DNA from: Bacteroidales bacterium
GTDB lineage: Bacteria; Bacteroidota; Bacteroidia; Bacteroidales; UBA932
DNA: 33,651 bases
Assembly: GCA_017548985.1 (NCBI GenBank)
Contig: JAFYYW010000028.1
Span: 1-33,651, forward strand
Reading direction: 5' to 3'
This document shows, piece by piece, positions 19,180 through 27,291 of the stretch (its first letter is position 1; each line of letters begins with the position of its first letter). The notes below the pieces were generated by a model. That model was not told the DNA's origin. It did not search any database and saw only the letters and a list, made by a program, of their open reading frames with translations. The translations under genes were made by a program, and so were the position numbers.

Positions 19180-20985
19180 ATGAATCTTATCAATCTTTTC
19201 AAGAGAATACTGCCCTATGTGAAGCCCTACCGCTTCCTTGTGGCGATAACATTGTTCTTGACACTTATCGGTTCCCTTCTGGCTCAAGTCAACGCTGTCG
19301 TGCTGGACTGGACCGTTGATTCGATCAACGCCCTGGTCGGCTCCCCGGAGTTCACTTGGGGCAAGGCTGTGAAGATCCTCACAATAGTCAGTATCGTTCT
19401 TCTCGGAAAGGAGATTCTGAGAGCGGGCATCTCCTTCGCCCAGAGAAATTTCGGCGAGAAACTAAGGATCAACATCTCCCAGAGCCTGTCGTTGGGGGTC
19501 GTCGAGAGAATCCTGAAATACAGGATGGCTTTCTTCTCCAGAAGCGAGAACGCTCCGGGAATGCTACAGGCCAGGATCGACCAGGGAGCGAGCAGCATAT
19601 CAAGGACCATCCAAAGTTTTTTCATTGATTTGCTGCCGATGATAGTCAGCTCGGTGCTGGCCCTGGTGCTGATTTTCGCGGCCAACATATATGTGGGTCT
19701 CACCGCCTTGGCGATCGTTCCGATCTATTTCTGGATCACCTCCCGGCAAGCCAAGAAACTCAAGGGCTCCAGAAGGAATATGAGGGGCTTCAACGAGAAG
19801 CGGAGCGGAAGCATAATGAATATTCTCGAGAGCATGAATGTCGTCAAGTCTTTCAACCGGGAAGAGATTGAGATGGCCAAGCAGACCGAACTGCAGACAG
19901 GTTTCTACGGCAACCAAATGAAGATCCGGAAAGCCTCTTTCGGCTACGACTCCCTCAAGAGTTTCGTCAGCCAGACCGGTACGGTGCTGATAATAATCCT
20001 GACCTCATACCTGGTCCTGATCGGTTATCCAGGGATGACCATCGGAAAGATCATGTACCACATCATGCTGTTCTCCAACGTGACCGCCCCGATCACCCAG
20101 TTGCAGAGGATCTTCGATGATCTCAACGACGCCGTGATCTACGCCGAAGGGTATTTCGACATAGTGGACGCGGACAACGAGGTGGAGCCGACCGGAGGAT
20201 ACAGGCCGGAAAAGGTCGAGGGTAACTTCGAAATGAAGGGGGTGGATTTCACCTATCCCAACGGGACAAAGGCCCTGCATAACATTTCTTTGAAAGTTGA
20301 GAGTGGTAAAATCACCGCCCTAGTGGGACTGAGCGGAGCCGGTAAATCCACGATTGTCAACCTGTTGGACAAATTCTACGAGCCTGATTGCGGAAGCATA
20401 ACCCTGGACGGGGTGGATCTTAGGGAATGGGACACCAAGTTCCTCAGGGAGAACATCGGACTGGTCCTTCAGAAGAACCATATCTTTGACGGCAGCGTCG
20501 AGGAGAACATCCGCTACGGCAAGCCCGGAGCCACTATCGAGGAGGTGTACGAGGCGGCTCGCAAGGCCAGTCTTTACGACCAGATCGCGGCTCTTCCGAA
20601 GGGCTTTGAGACTGCCGCCACCAACCTCTCGGGAGGCCAGCAGCAAAGGGTGGCCATCGCCAGGATGTTCCTCAAGAATCCTCCCATCATATTCCTGGAT
20701 GAGCCCACCGCCTCACTGGACGCCATAGCGACAGAACAGATCAAGTCCGCCATCGACGCCATAAAGAGAGACAGGACAGTCGTTATAATCTCCCATTCCA
20801 TCTCCCAAATCATCGACAGCGAGATGGTGTACGCCCTGCAGGAGGGCCGTATCGAGCAGAACGGCACTCCCGACGAGCTTTACAAGAAAGGTGGTGTCTA
20901 CAAGGACATTATGGATGCCTCGGCCAGAAGCCTCAACATCGAGAAACTGGCCCAGACAATCTACTCACAAAAGGAAGAAGCCTAG
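19180..20985 (+). CDS. ABC exporter half-transporter (permease-ATPase fusion)
   Basis: A 601-aa protein. The six-helix membrane domain is about residues 1-325 (first helix RFLVAITLFLTLIGSLLAQV), followed by a nucleotide-binding domain (about 340-575). Walker A is GLSGAGKST (about 383-391), the Q-loop is GLVLQKNHIFDGS, the signature LSGGQQQR is near 483, Walker B is IIFLDEPTASLD (about 504-515), and the switch His is in VVIISHS. A TTG at 19147 would add 11 residues; the ATG at 19180 is preferred. It probably acts as a homodimer exporting lipid, peptide or drug; the cargo is not indicated. It stands alone on its strand. Its TAG stop shares the palindrome CTAG with the stop of the convergent oxidoreductase gene. 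Confidence 0.93.
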   Translation: MNLINLFKRILPYVKPYRFLVAITLFLTLIGSLLAQVNAVVLDWTVDSINALVGSPEFTWGKAVKILTIVSIVLLGKEILRAGISFAQRNFGEKLRINISQSLSLGVVERILKYRMAFFSRSENAPGMLQARIDQGASSISRTIQSFFIDLLPMIVSSVLALVLIFAANIYVGLTALAIVPIYFWITSRQAKKLKGSRRNMRGFNEKRSGSIMNILESMNVVKSFNREEIEMAKQTELQTGFYGNQMKIRKASFGYDSLKSFVSQTGTVLIIILTSYLVLIGYPGMTIGKIMYHIMLFSNVTAPITQLQRIFDDLNDAVIYAEGYFDIVDADNEVEPTGGYRPEKVEGNFEMKGVDFTYPNGTKALHNISLKVESGKITALVGLSGAGKSTIVNLLDKFYEPDCGSITLDGVDLREWDTKFLRENIGLVLQKNHIFDGSVEENIRYGKPGATIEEVYEAARKASLYDQIAALPKGFETAATNLSGGQQQRVAIARMFLKNPPIIFLDEPTASLDAIATEQIKSAIDAIKRDRTVVIISHSISQIIDSEMVYALQEGRIEQNGTPDELYKKGGVYKDIMDASARSLNIEKLAQTIYSQKEEA

Positions 20986-22499
20986 ACTTGGGGCATATCC
21001 GGCAGTGAATACCCGTTGTGATAGGTGTGGCGGATCCACTCCTCGGCCATCGCCTTGGCGTTGAACTCAGCGTAGCGGCGGTCGAAACGAGGATCTCCGT
21101 CTATAATCTTGAAGTCATCGTAATTGACTATCCGGATCGTGTCGGAGTCTGAAATGTTCGTGAAGCGCATCCCTTCCCCATCCCACTTCAGCTCACGTTG
21201 CAAACCGGTCGGTCCTGAGAGACGTACCGCCAGGACTCCGATATCCACCATCTCGGTGAAAGGTCCAGCGATCTGGAAGTTGGAGGATGTCTCCACACGG
21301 TTCTCCGGTGATTCTTTGCAAGCCCTGATCCAGTCCTGCTCGTGGGCATTGACCCAGACATCTCCTGTGCCACCTCCGGGGACCCTCCTGATGACAGGGG
21401 CCGGCTCTTTGAAATATTCCATCGAGGATGCGGGAAGCAAGGTGGGCTTCAAGCCGTAGCAACCAGCCATAATCTTACCCTTGGTGCCGATGAATATGAG
21501 TCCACCGTTCTCGTCACCCATCATCTGGCCGTCCGGAAGTTCCTCAGGGCGAGGAGGTAACAGGCCGCCGTCGTACCACACGACCTTCAACTCGGGCATC
21601 TTGACATTGCCTCTGGGCTCCCTCGCGGGGAACTTATAGGTTATCATCTCGGCGTGAGGCGGGGAATACAGGTTGCTCAGGGTAGAGCTTGCCTCAACGC
21701 TTGTGGGATATTTGATACCGAGCGCCATGACGATGGGATCCATAATATGGCAAGCCATATCGCCGAGGGCACCCGTTCCGAAATCATAGAAGCCTCTCCA
21801 GTTCCAAGGAGTGTAAGCCGGATCGTACGGCCTCATCTCGGCCGGACCGACAAACAGGTTCCAGTCCAAAGTCTTAGGAACCTTGGCAGTGCCGGCAGGC
21901 CGCATCAGACCCTGTGGCCAGATCGGGCGGTCAGTCCAACAGTGGACCTCATAAACATCGCCGATCACCCCGGACCAAATCCACTCAGCGAGCTGGCGGC
22001 AGTCGTCGAACGAGTTGCCCTGGTTGCCCATCTGGGTGGCGACCCTGTATTTCTTGGCCAATTTGGTCAGAAGGCGGGCCTCATAGACCGAATGGGTCAG
22101 GGGTTTCTGGCAATACACGTGTTTCCCGAGAGTCATGGCGTGCGCTGAGATGACAGCGTGAGTGTGGTCAGGGGTCGCCACAACGACGGCATCGATGTCC
22201 TTGCCCATTTGATCGAACATCTCCCTCCAGTCCTTGAACCTCTTGGCGGTGGGATAGTCGTTGAATGTCTTCAGGGCGTACGTCCAATCAACATCGCAGA
22301 GCGCCACGATATTCTCCGTGGCCATATTCTTGAGATTCCTGCGGCCCACTCCACCGATTCCGATACCGGCGATGTTGAGTTTGTCGCTGGGGGCGACATG
22401 CCCGAGAGTCTTACCGAGAACATAACTCGGCACGATGGTGAAAGCCGCCGCGCCTGCCGCTGCTGTCACTCCAGTCTTGATAAATTCCCTCCGTTTCAT
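20982..22499 (-). CDS. Tat-exported Gfo/Idh/MocA oxidoreductase (second copy)
   Basis: A 505-aa protein. The twin-arginine signal is MKRREFIKTG with a hydrophobic stretch to about residue 28. Unlike the enzyme at 7805 it has no lipobox Cys, so it is probably released by signal peptidase I. The dinucleotide loop is GIGIGGVGRRN (45-55), followed by VVATPDHTH (106-114) and CQKPLTHSVYEARLL (the EKP-type motif as QKP, 131-133). TQMGNQGNSFDDCRQLAEWI and GALGDMACHIMDP mark the substrate half. It is about 50 residues longer than the first copy and not a close paralogue. It follows GH43 by 12 bp, so sugars released by that enzyme are natural candidate substrates. Periplasmic sugar oxidation is inferred. 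Confidence 0.92.
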   Translation of the reverse strand: MKRREFIKTGVTAAAGAAAFTIVPSYVLGKTLGHVAPSDKLNIAGIGIGGVGRRNLKNMATENIVALCDVDWTYALKTFNDYPTAKRFKDWREMFDQMGKDIDAVVVATPDHTHAVISAHAMTLGKHVYCQKPLTHSVYEARLLTKLAKKYRVATQMGNQGNSFDDCRQLAEWIWSGVIGDVYEVHCWTDRPIWPQGLMRPAGTAKVPKTLDWNLFVGPAEMRPYDPAYTPWNWRGFYDFGTGALGDMACHIMDPIVMALGIKYPTSVEASSTLSNLYSPPHAEMITYKFPAREPRGNVKMPELKVVWYDGGLLPPRPEELPDGQMMGDENGGLIFIGTKGKIMAGCYGLKPTLLPASSMEYFKEPAPVIRRVPGGGTGDVWVNAHEQDWIRACKESPENRVETSSNFQIAGPFTEMVDIGVLAVRLSGPTGLQRELKWDGEGMRFTNISDSDTIRIVNYDDFKIIDGDPRFDRRYAEFNAKAMAEEWIRHTYHNGYSLPDMPQV

Positions 22500-22511
22500 A
22501 TCGTGTTATTA

Positions 22512-23519
22512 TTATATGATTTCCAATGTGTTACCAGTGTCCCTGACAGATAATATGACAGGATGGGAGTGGCCGGAATTCGGCTGGTGGAAGACCAGTT
22601 TGAGATTCCCGTCAAAGTCTTTGAACACCATCGGATGCCCACCGTCCTCTTCAAATATCGGCTCGTCATCACAAGTCCATGGACCGGCTATCTTGCCGGT
22701 GGCCGAACGTGAGATAGCGACGCAATACTTGCCGTTCTTGAAAGATGACCAGAGGATCAACAGCTCCCCGTCTTTGGTCTTATATACGAAATTCCCGTCC
22801 GAGACATAGGCCGGCCTCGGCGTCCCGTCTTTCTCTAGCCATTGAGAGACAGGGGAGATCCAGGGAGCCTGGGAGGCTGTGAATATCGTTACCGGGTCTC
22901 CGGCAGCTCCGGACAGATCCTCCTTCAGAGGCATAAGCTCGAAAGAACCGTCCACGACTTGCACCCACTCGTGGCAGAAAATCATATACGGGACACCGTC
23001 CTCAACCCATAGCGTACCATCGAGGGACATATATTCCTGAGGAGTCGTAAGTTCCTTTCCAAGAGGGAGAAAGGGACCGTCAAGCGATTCCGAGCGGAAT
23101 ATCTGGGTGCCGCGGTAAGTGAAGCCCGGCCATCCCCTCACACTCTCGGCCCACTTTCGGTCAGTGTTGATGGTGGCGAAAAGATACCAAGCCCCTTTAT
23201 AGTGATGGACTTCCGGAGCCCATACTCCTCCGTTTATGAAATTGTCCTCTGGGACGGTGAACACCCGCTGGGGGCCATACCACGTCTCGAGATCCTCGCT
23301 CCTGAAAGCCTCGACTCCCCCAAGACCCTCCGCGGTCGTGGAGGTGCGGAAGAGGTAATACGTCTTTGTGGCGGCGTCAGCCACAATGAACGGATCCCTG
23401 CAATAAACGCTGTCGGTCGGAACTCCAGGTCCCAGCGAGGACAGGTCAACTCCCTTTCGATCCTTGCAAGAAGCCAGCAAGGCGAGAACCGGTAGGACAA
23501 AACATAGAATCTTTCTCAT
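22512..23519 (-). CDS. GH43-type glycosidase lipoprotein
   Basis: A 335-aa protein. The signal MRKILCFVLPVLALLASC has a lipobox with C18. It is a five-bladed beta-propeller with the GH43 catalytic set in order: base D42 in CRDPFIV, pKa-modulating D167 in SLDGTLW and acid E184 in CHEWVQ. NGGVWAPEVHHYKGAWYLFAT (96-116) is a family signature. GH43 members act on arabinofuranosyl, xylosyl or galactosyl linkages; the subfamily cannot be assigned by eye. It lies 12 bp upstream of the exported Gfo/Idh/MocA gene and 23 bp after the DUF3667 gene, all on the same strand. Confidence 0.9.
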   Translation of the reverse strand: MRKILCFVLPVLALLASCKDRKGVDLSSLGPGVPTDSVYCRDPFIVADAATKTYYLFRTSTTAEGLGGVEAFRSEDLETWYGPQRVFTVPEDNFINGGVWAPEVHHYKGAWYLFATINTDRKWAESVRGWPGFTYRGTQIFRSESLDGPFLPLGKELTTPQEYMSLDGTLWVEDGVPYMIFCHEWVQVVDGSFELMPLKEDLSGAAGDPVTIFTASQAPWISPVSQWLEKDGTPRPAYVSDGNFVYKTKDGELLILWSSFKNGKYCVAISRSATGKIAGPWTCDDEPIFEEDGGHPMVFKDFDGNLKLVFHQPNSGHSHPVILSVRDTGNTLEII

Positions 23520-23542
23520 AGAAACAACTTAAATTGAGGTGG

Positions 23543-24445
23543 TTATTGAGTATAAGCCCCAGTAACTAAGGCTACCACAACGAGAGTTGAGATCAGCACG
23601 ACAAATAGTATCACACACAAAAGGATATAGGTCAGTCCTGTCTTGATGACCATCCGAAGGCTACTTTTCCAATTCACCTCGAACAACTGGCAATAGTCAA
23701 ACATGAGTAAAACCGCCATCAGCCAGAAACCTATCTTCGAGTTCCCCCCAAATGAGATTATCAAGGTGAACAACATAAAGAAACAGAACTGACACAGGAC
23801 ATAGGCCGCCGCCGCGGCAGAGGCCGACCATCCCAAACCTCGTTTCTTCAACGAGAAATACATCGCCATCCACAGCATCAGGAAATTACCCAGGAACAGA
23901 TAGACTCCCTGGCTCCTCAACGTGCCCTCAAAGGCCGCCAAAGAAGCCTTCACTGGCGAGTCCACATCCTCAGGATGCTTATCAAGGCTGAATATATGCC
24001 TGTTTTTCTCTATGAAACGCATCACCATGAGAGCGTTTTTCTGCCGCGGGGCGTCGCCAACGGCCACCTCCATACTGTCCAATTTGGCGGTCATATTCGT
24101 CGAGGGTTCGGTCCCGACACTATAATCCGGCTTTACGATGGAAACCAAAAGGGCGAAAAAGGCATAAAAAATAATCAGGGAGGTCAGTGGCGCCAGGAAC
24201 CGCTCGTGGTCACCATTGATATAATCCCTTATCATATACCCGGGACGTAACAGCAGATGGACAAAGGTGCGCTTAGCGTCATCATTCAGAAAAGGAATGC
24301 TGTCGAAAGCTCCCTTTGTGAAGCCTCCCTTTGAGGATGACTTATCCTCGTGTTTAGTCCATGGGAGATACCCCAGCTTCTGCCAAATCCTGAACGCCCT
24401 GAACCGAGTCTTAAAACCGTGTGAATGTGACTGTGTTTTTTTCAT
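23543..24445 (-). CDS. DUF3667 family membrane protein
   Basis: A 300-aa protein. The N-terminal cytoplasmic region carries the family hallmark near residues 64-90: FVHLLLRPGYMIRDYINGDHERFLAP, followed at once by a membrane helix (LTSLIIFYAFFALLVSIV). A periplasmic-type loop of about 85 residues leads to three or four further helices (VYLFLGNFLMLWMAMYFSL, ASAAAAAYVLCQFCFFMLFTLI and the C-terminal pair). Function is unknown for this Bacteroidota family. The usual zinc-ribbon Cys pairs of longer members at the N-terminus are not present here. It heads a minus-strand run with GH43 and the oxidoreductase and is divergent from the lipoprotein gene at 24501. Confidence 0.85.
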   Translation of the reverse strand: MKKTQSHSHGFKTRFRAFRIWQKLGYLPWTKHEDKSSSKGGFTKGAFDSIPFLNDDAKRTFVHLLLRPGYMIRDYINGDHERFLAPLTSLIIFYAFFALLVSIVKPDYSVGTEPSTNMTAKLDSMEVAVGDAPRQKNALMVMRFIEKNRHIFSLDKHPEDVDSPVKASLAAFEGTLRSQGVYLFLGNFLMLWMAMYFSLKKRGLGWSASAAAAAYVLCQFCFFMLFTLIISFGGNSKIGFWLMAVLLMFDYCQLFEVNWKSSLRMVIKTGLTYILLCVILFVVLISTLVVVALVTGAYTQ

Positions 24446-24469
24446 GCCGCAATTTACTCAAGAATTAGC

Positions 24470-24477
24470 TATCTTTG
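24470..24477 (+). promoter_or_regulatory. -7 box for the lipoprotein gene at 24501
   Basis: TATCTTTG is an exact TAnnTTTG match. The predicted start is near 24483, about 18 nt before the ATG. No clear -33 TTTG lies at the usual distance. Confidence 0.5.
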
Positions 24478-24500
24478 AAATTGTGATAGCCGTTTTGTTT

Positions 24501-26441
24501 ATGGAATTGGTAAAAAGGATAGAAAAAGTCGTGATTTTGGCCATCTTGGTTTGTGGGATGACCTCTTGCGGAAAGACGGGTGATCTCCGTTGGGAGAAGA
24601 TGGATGGAACTTTGACCCTGGTTGAGAACGGTAATCCGTTGGGAGTATTGGTTATTCCTGAAGTAGAAGGAATCACCCACAAGGAAAAGGTCGAGGCGCT
24701 GGATTCCTCCACTTTCAAGATCACATGCGTTTTCAAAGCTGGGAAAGACCTGGACTCCGTTCTCCTTCAGACCGGGTTCAACCATCTGTCGAAAAGCGGG
24801 TTCTGGATGATCCCTTCCGTCAACTACAATGGTAACGATTGGGGCCGGGGCAAAGAGCCGAAAGGTGCGAAGGAAGGCGGACAATGGCGTTCGGTGTCCT
24901 TCAGGCGAACCCCCATCCCCGGAGCGATGTATTCTGAGGGAGACCGTTATGCCGTAGCGACTTGGGCAAAAGCGCCAACAACCATGAAAGAGAATTTCTC
25001 CTGCTCTTTGAGACCCGGGGAATCCCAGACGGAGCACGTCTATCTATGGCCTGAAGAAGAGTTGCCTCTGACCTATTCCAACCGTGACCATTTCGATCCC
25101 GGATTCAGGAATATTCAGTCTTTGCGGGAAGGGGAAACGGTTGAGTTCCAAATATTTGTCCACGTCACTCCACTTCTGGCCGAACATCGCTCAACGCGTT
25201 CTTTCCTGGACAAGGCCTGGGAATTGGCGACAAAACCCCAGGTTGAGGTGCTTCCCCAGGAAAAGCTTTGGGAACTCGGGATCCGCTATGCCAAGGAATC
25301 CCTTTGGGCCGAGGACGGAGATTACAAGGGCTTCAGTATCGGACTTGTCCTGGACAATAATGGAGCGTGGCGACAGCGGCCAGGCTGGAAATATGAGATA
25401 GGCTGGTGCGGGCAGAACGCCTCCTACGCCATCTCATTGCTCGAGGACTACCTGAAAAACGGCTCCAAGGAATCCCTGGAGAAAGGTATTGCCACCCTTG
25501 ACACCTGGAGCAAATGCGGCCTGCCCAATGGTCTGTTCGTGACCAACTACGATTACATCCTCAATGGCAACCCTAACGGCTCAATCGACGCCTGCAACCT
25601 CGGTACGGCGGCCGTGAATTTCTTCGAGGCCTGTGACATGGCCCGGAAGTGTGGTATGGAACGTCCTGAATATGAGCGGATAGCCTATGCGATTTGCGAC
25701 TTTGTGGTCTCAGACCAGCAGGAAAACGGATGCTACGCTAAAGGATGGTTGCCCAATGGAGAGAGCATCTACAGGGAGGGCACCATCGGTTGCTTCCTTG
25801 TGCCGGCGATGATAGAGGCTTACCGAAGAAGTGAGGACAAGAAGTATCTGGATTCCGGTCTCAAAGCCTACAACCATTATCTGGCGGAGCTGAAAGAGAA
25901 CGGTTTCACTACCGCAGGTGCCCTGGACACATGGTGCATCGACAAGGAGTCGTCCATCTCCCTTCTCCGCTCGGCCATAAGATTCCACCGCCTGACCGGC
26001 TCCCCGGAATTCATCGAGGATGCCTTGGCGGTCTCATACTACCTCTCCACCTGGCTTTGGCACTATGACGGGATATACCCCGAAGATGATGATTTCTCTG
26101 AATATGGTTACCATACTTTTGGGGCGACATCCGTCTCCGTCCAGCATAACCACCTCGACCCTTATGCGTTGTACTGGGTTCCGGAGTGGATGGAACTATC
26201 TGATCTGACAGGAGATAGCCAGTGGAAGGAAAAGGCCCTCGCGATCTGGCGCAACAGCAACCAACTGGTATCCGACGGCACCCTTGAGATCCATGGCCAC
26301 CTCCGTCCGGCCGGATCCCAGAACGAGGCTTACTTCGAATGCGCCTGGGGCAACTATTCCGAGAGGGTCAACGACTGGCTGGTCGCCTGGCCTGGAGCCT
26401 TCCGGCTCGAAACTCTCCGCAGAGTTGGCGGCATGCTATAG
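24501..26441 (+). CDS. Lipoprotein resembling alpha-toroid (six-hairpin) glycosidases
   Basis: A 646-aa protein, family not identified with certainty. The signal MELVKRIEKVVILAILVCGMTSC has lipobox MTSC with C23. Residues about 30-230 look like a beta-sandwich (SGFWMIPSVNYNGNDWGRG, RTPIPGAMYSEGDRYAVATWAKAP). From about 240 to 640 the chain has repeated helix-pair elements with aromatic and acidic loops of the kind found in (alpha/alpha)6 glycosidases: WKYEIGWCGQNASYAISLLEDYL, SIDACNLGTAAVNFFEACDMAR, REGTIGCFLVPAMIEAYRR, ISLLRSAIRFHRLTGSPEFIEDAL and NEAYFECAWGNYSERVNDWLVAW. Candidate acids are the conserved-looking Asp and Glu in these loops. The frame is open from 24267, but that stretch overlaps the divergent DUF3667 gene; the ATG at 24501 gives a proper lipoprotein signal downstream of a -7 box. 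Confidence 0.75.
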   Translation: MELVKRIEKVVILAILVCGMTSCGKTGDLRWEKMDGTLTLVENGNPLGVLVIPEVEGITHKEKVEALDSSTFKITCVFKAGKDLDSVLLQTGFNHLSKSGFWMIPSVNYNGNDWGRGKEPKGAKEGGQWRSVSFRRTPIPGAMYSEGDRYAVATWAKAPTTMKENFSCSLRPGESQTEHVYLWPEEELPLTYSNRDHFDPGFRNIQSLREGETVEFQIFVHVTPLLAEHRSTRSFLDKAWELATKPQVEVLPQEKLWELGIRYAKESLWAEDGDYKGFSIGLVLDNNGAWRQRPGWKYEIGWCGQNASYAISLLEDYLKNGSKESLEKGIATLDTWSKCGLPNGLFVTNYDYILNGNPNGSIDACNLGTAAVNFFEACDMARKCGMERPEYERIAYAICDFVVSDQQENGCYAKGWLPNGESIYREGTIGCFLVPAMIEAYRRSEDKKYLDSGLKAYNHYLAELKENGFTTAGALDTWCIDKESSISLLRSAIRFHRLTGSPEFIEDALAVSYYLSTWLWHYDGIYPEDDDFSEYGYHTFGATSVSVQHNHLDPYALYWVPEWMELSDLTGDSQWKEKALAIWRNSNQLVSDGTLEIHGHLRPAGSQNEAYFECAWGNYSERVNDWLVAWPGAFRLETLRRVGGML

Positions 26442-26461
26442 TTTTTATTTATGGAAAATGT

Positions 26462-26469
26462 TAACTTTG
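26462..26469 (+). promoter_or_regulatory. -7 box for the anchored unknown protein
   Basis: TAACTTTG is an exact TAnnTTTG match, 37 bases before the ATG at 26507. A T-rich stretch upstream (26442-26450) contains no TTTG at standard spacing. Confidence 0.45.
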
Positions 26470-26506
26470 GAAAGTCTAATACTTGGAATAACCAAATAAT
26501 ACCGCA

Positions 26507-27241
26507 ATGAGAAAAATTATCCGGCTTGTATTGACCATCGTAGTCGTGGCTTTACTTGTGAAACTATGCTCCAATAATTTCGGAAGCGTGATTTCCCTTC
26601 CCGGAGGATTGGGAGGAAACGACTCTTCCGGGCAGACTGATGGTGGTTGGTTTGGACAAAAGGACAAATCAGAAAAAACCACCACGGACAATAGAGATGT
26701 CCCGGAGGATATTCGGGATCTGGAAAGGCAACTTGGAATAGGGGAAGATGACAATTCGTCTACGACAACCACCATTCCTTCAACCACATCCTCAACATCA
26801 TCCAACCCCATCACATTCAAAGGCATTCCGATCAAAGGATCCGCCTCAGCATTCGGAGCCGAGCTGGTCAAGGCTGGATTCAGGAAGACCGGCGACGGCA
26901 CCTACACCGGTGATTTTGCCGGATATAGCGGATGTAAGCTGACCCTTGTCGGCAACAATCCTGTTCAGGGAGTGCGTGTGGACTTCCCGGTCATCCAGGA
27001 TTGGGACTCGCTTGAGAAGTCTTATGACTCGCTTCAGGCTTCCCTTACGCAAAAATATGGCGTTGAGCCGACAACATCGAAAAACAACAATCTCGCTATC
27101 TACAATATCCCTGGCGGAACCATCTCCCTCGATGCCGACGTCAAGGACCGTTCTTCCTGGCATGTGATCCTGAATTACACTAATTCGGCCACATCCATCC
27201 TCAACACCACTACCAGCGGCAATCCGATTGATGACCTGTAG
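26507..27241 (+). CDS. Membrane-anchored protein of unknown function with Ser/Thr linker
   Basis: A 244-aa protein, not recognised. Residues 5-20 form a hydrophobic anchor (IRLVLTIVVVALLVKL); C21 follows but the -1 residue is Leu, so a lipobox is doubtful. A Gly-, Asp- and Lys-rich region reaches residue 83. A pure Ser/Thr linker (SSTTTTIPSTTSSTSS, 84-99) leads to a globular domain of about 140 residues: ITFKGIPIKGSASAFGAELVKAGFR, CKLTLVGNNPVQGVRVDFP, then SLTQKYGVEP and WHVILNYTN. Domains with a FKGIPI-type start are common in Bacteroidales proteins of unknown function. It is followed after 50 bp by the M64 gene. Confidence 0.7.
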   Translation: MRKIIRLVLTIVVVALLVKLCSNNFGSVISLPGGLGGNDSSGQTDGGWFGQKDKSEKTTTDNRDVPEDIRDLERQLGIGEDDNSSTTTTIPSTTSSTSSNPITFKGIPIKGSASAFGAELVKAGFRKTGDGTYTGDFAGYSGCKLTLVGNNPVQGVRVDFPVIQDWDSLEKSYDSLQASLTQKYGVEPTTSKNNNLAIYNIPGGTISLDADVKDRSSWHVILNYTNSATSILNTTTSGNPIDDL

Positions 27242-27291
27242 TGGCGGGCCTATAGATCTCTTTATCATCATCTAACCAAACATCCCGGATT

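Noticed and set aside
24267..24500. 78-residue N-terminal extension of the lipoprotein at 24501
   Set aside because: It lies over the divergent DUF3667 gene and its promoter gap; starting at 24501 restores a lipoprotein signal.
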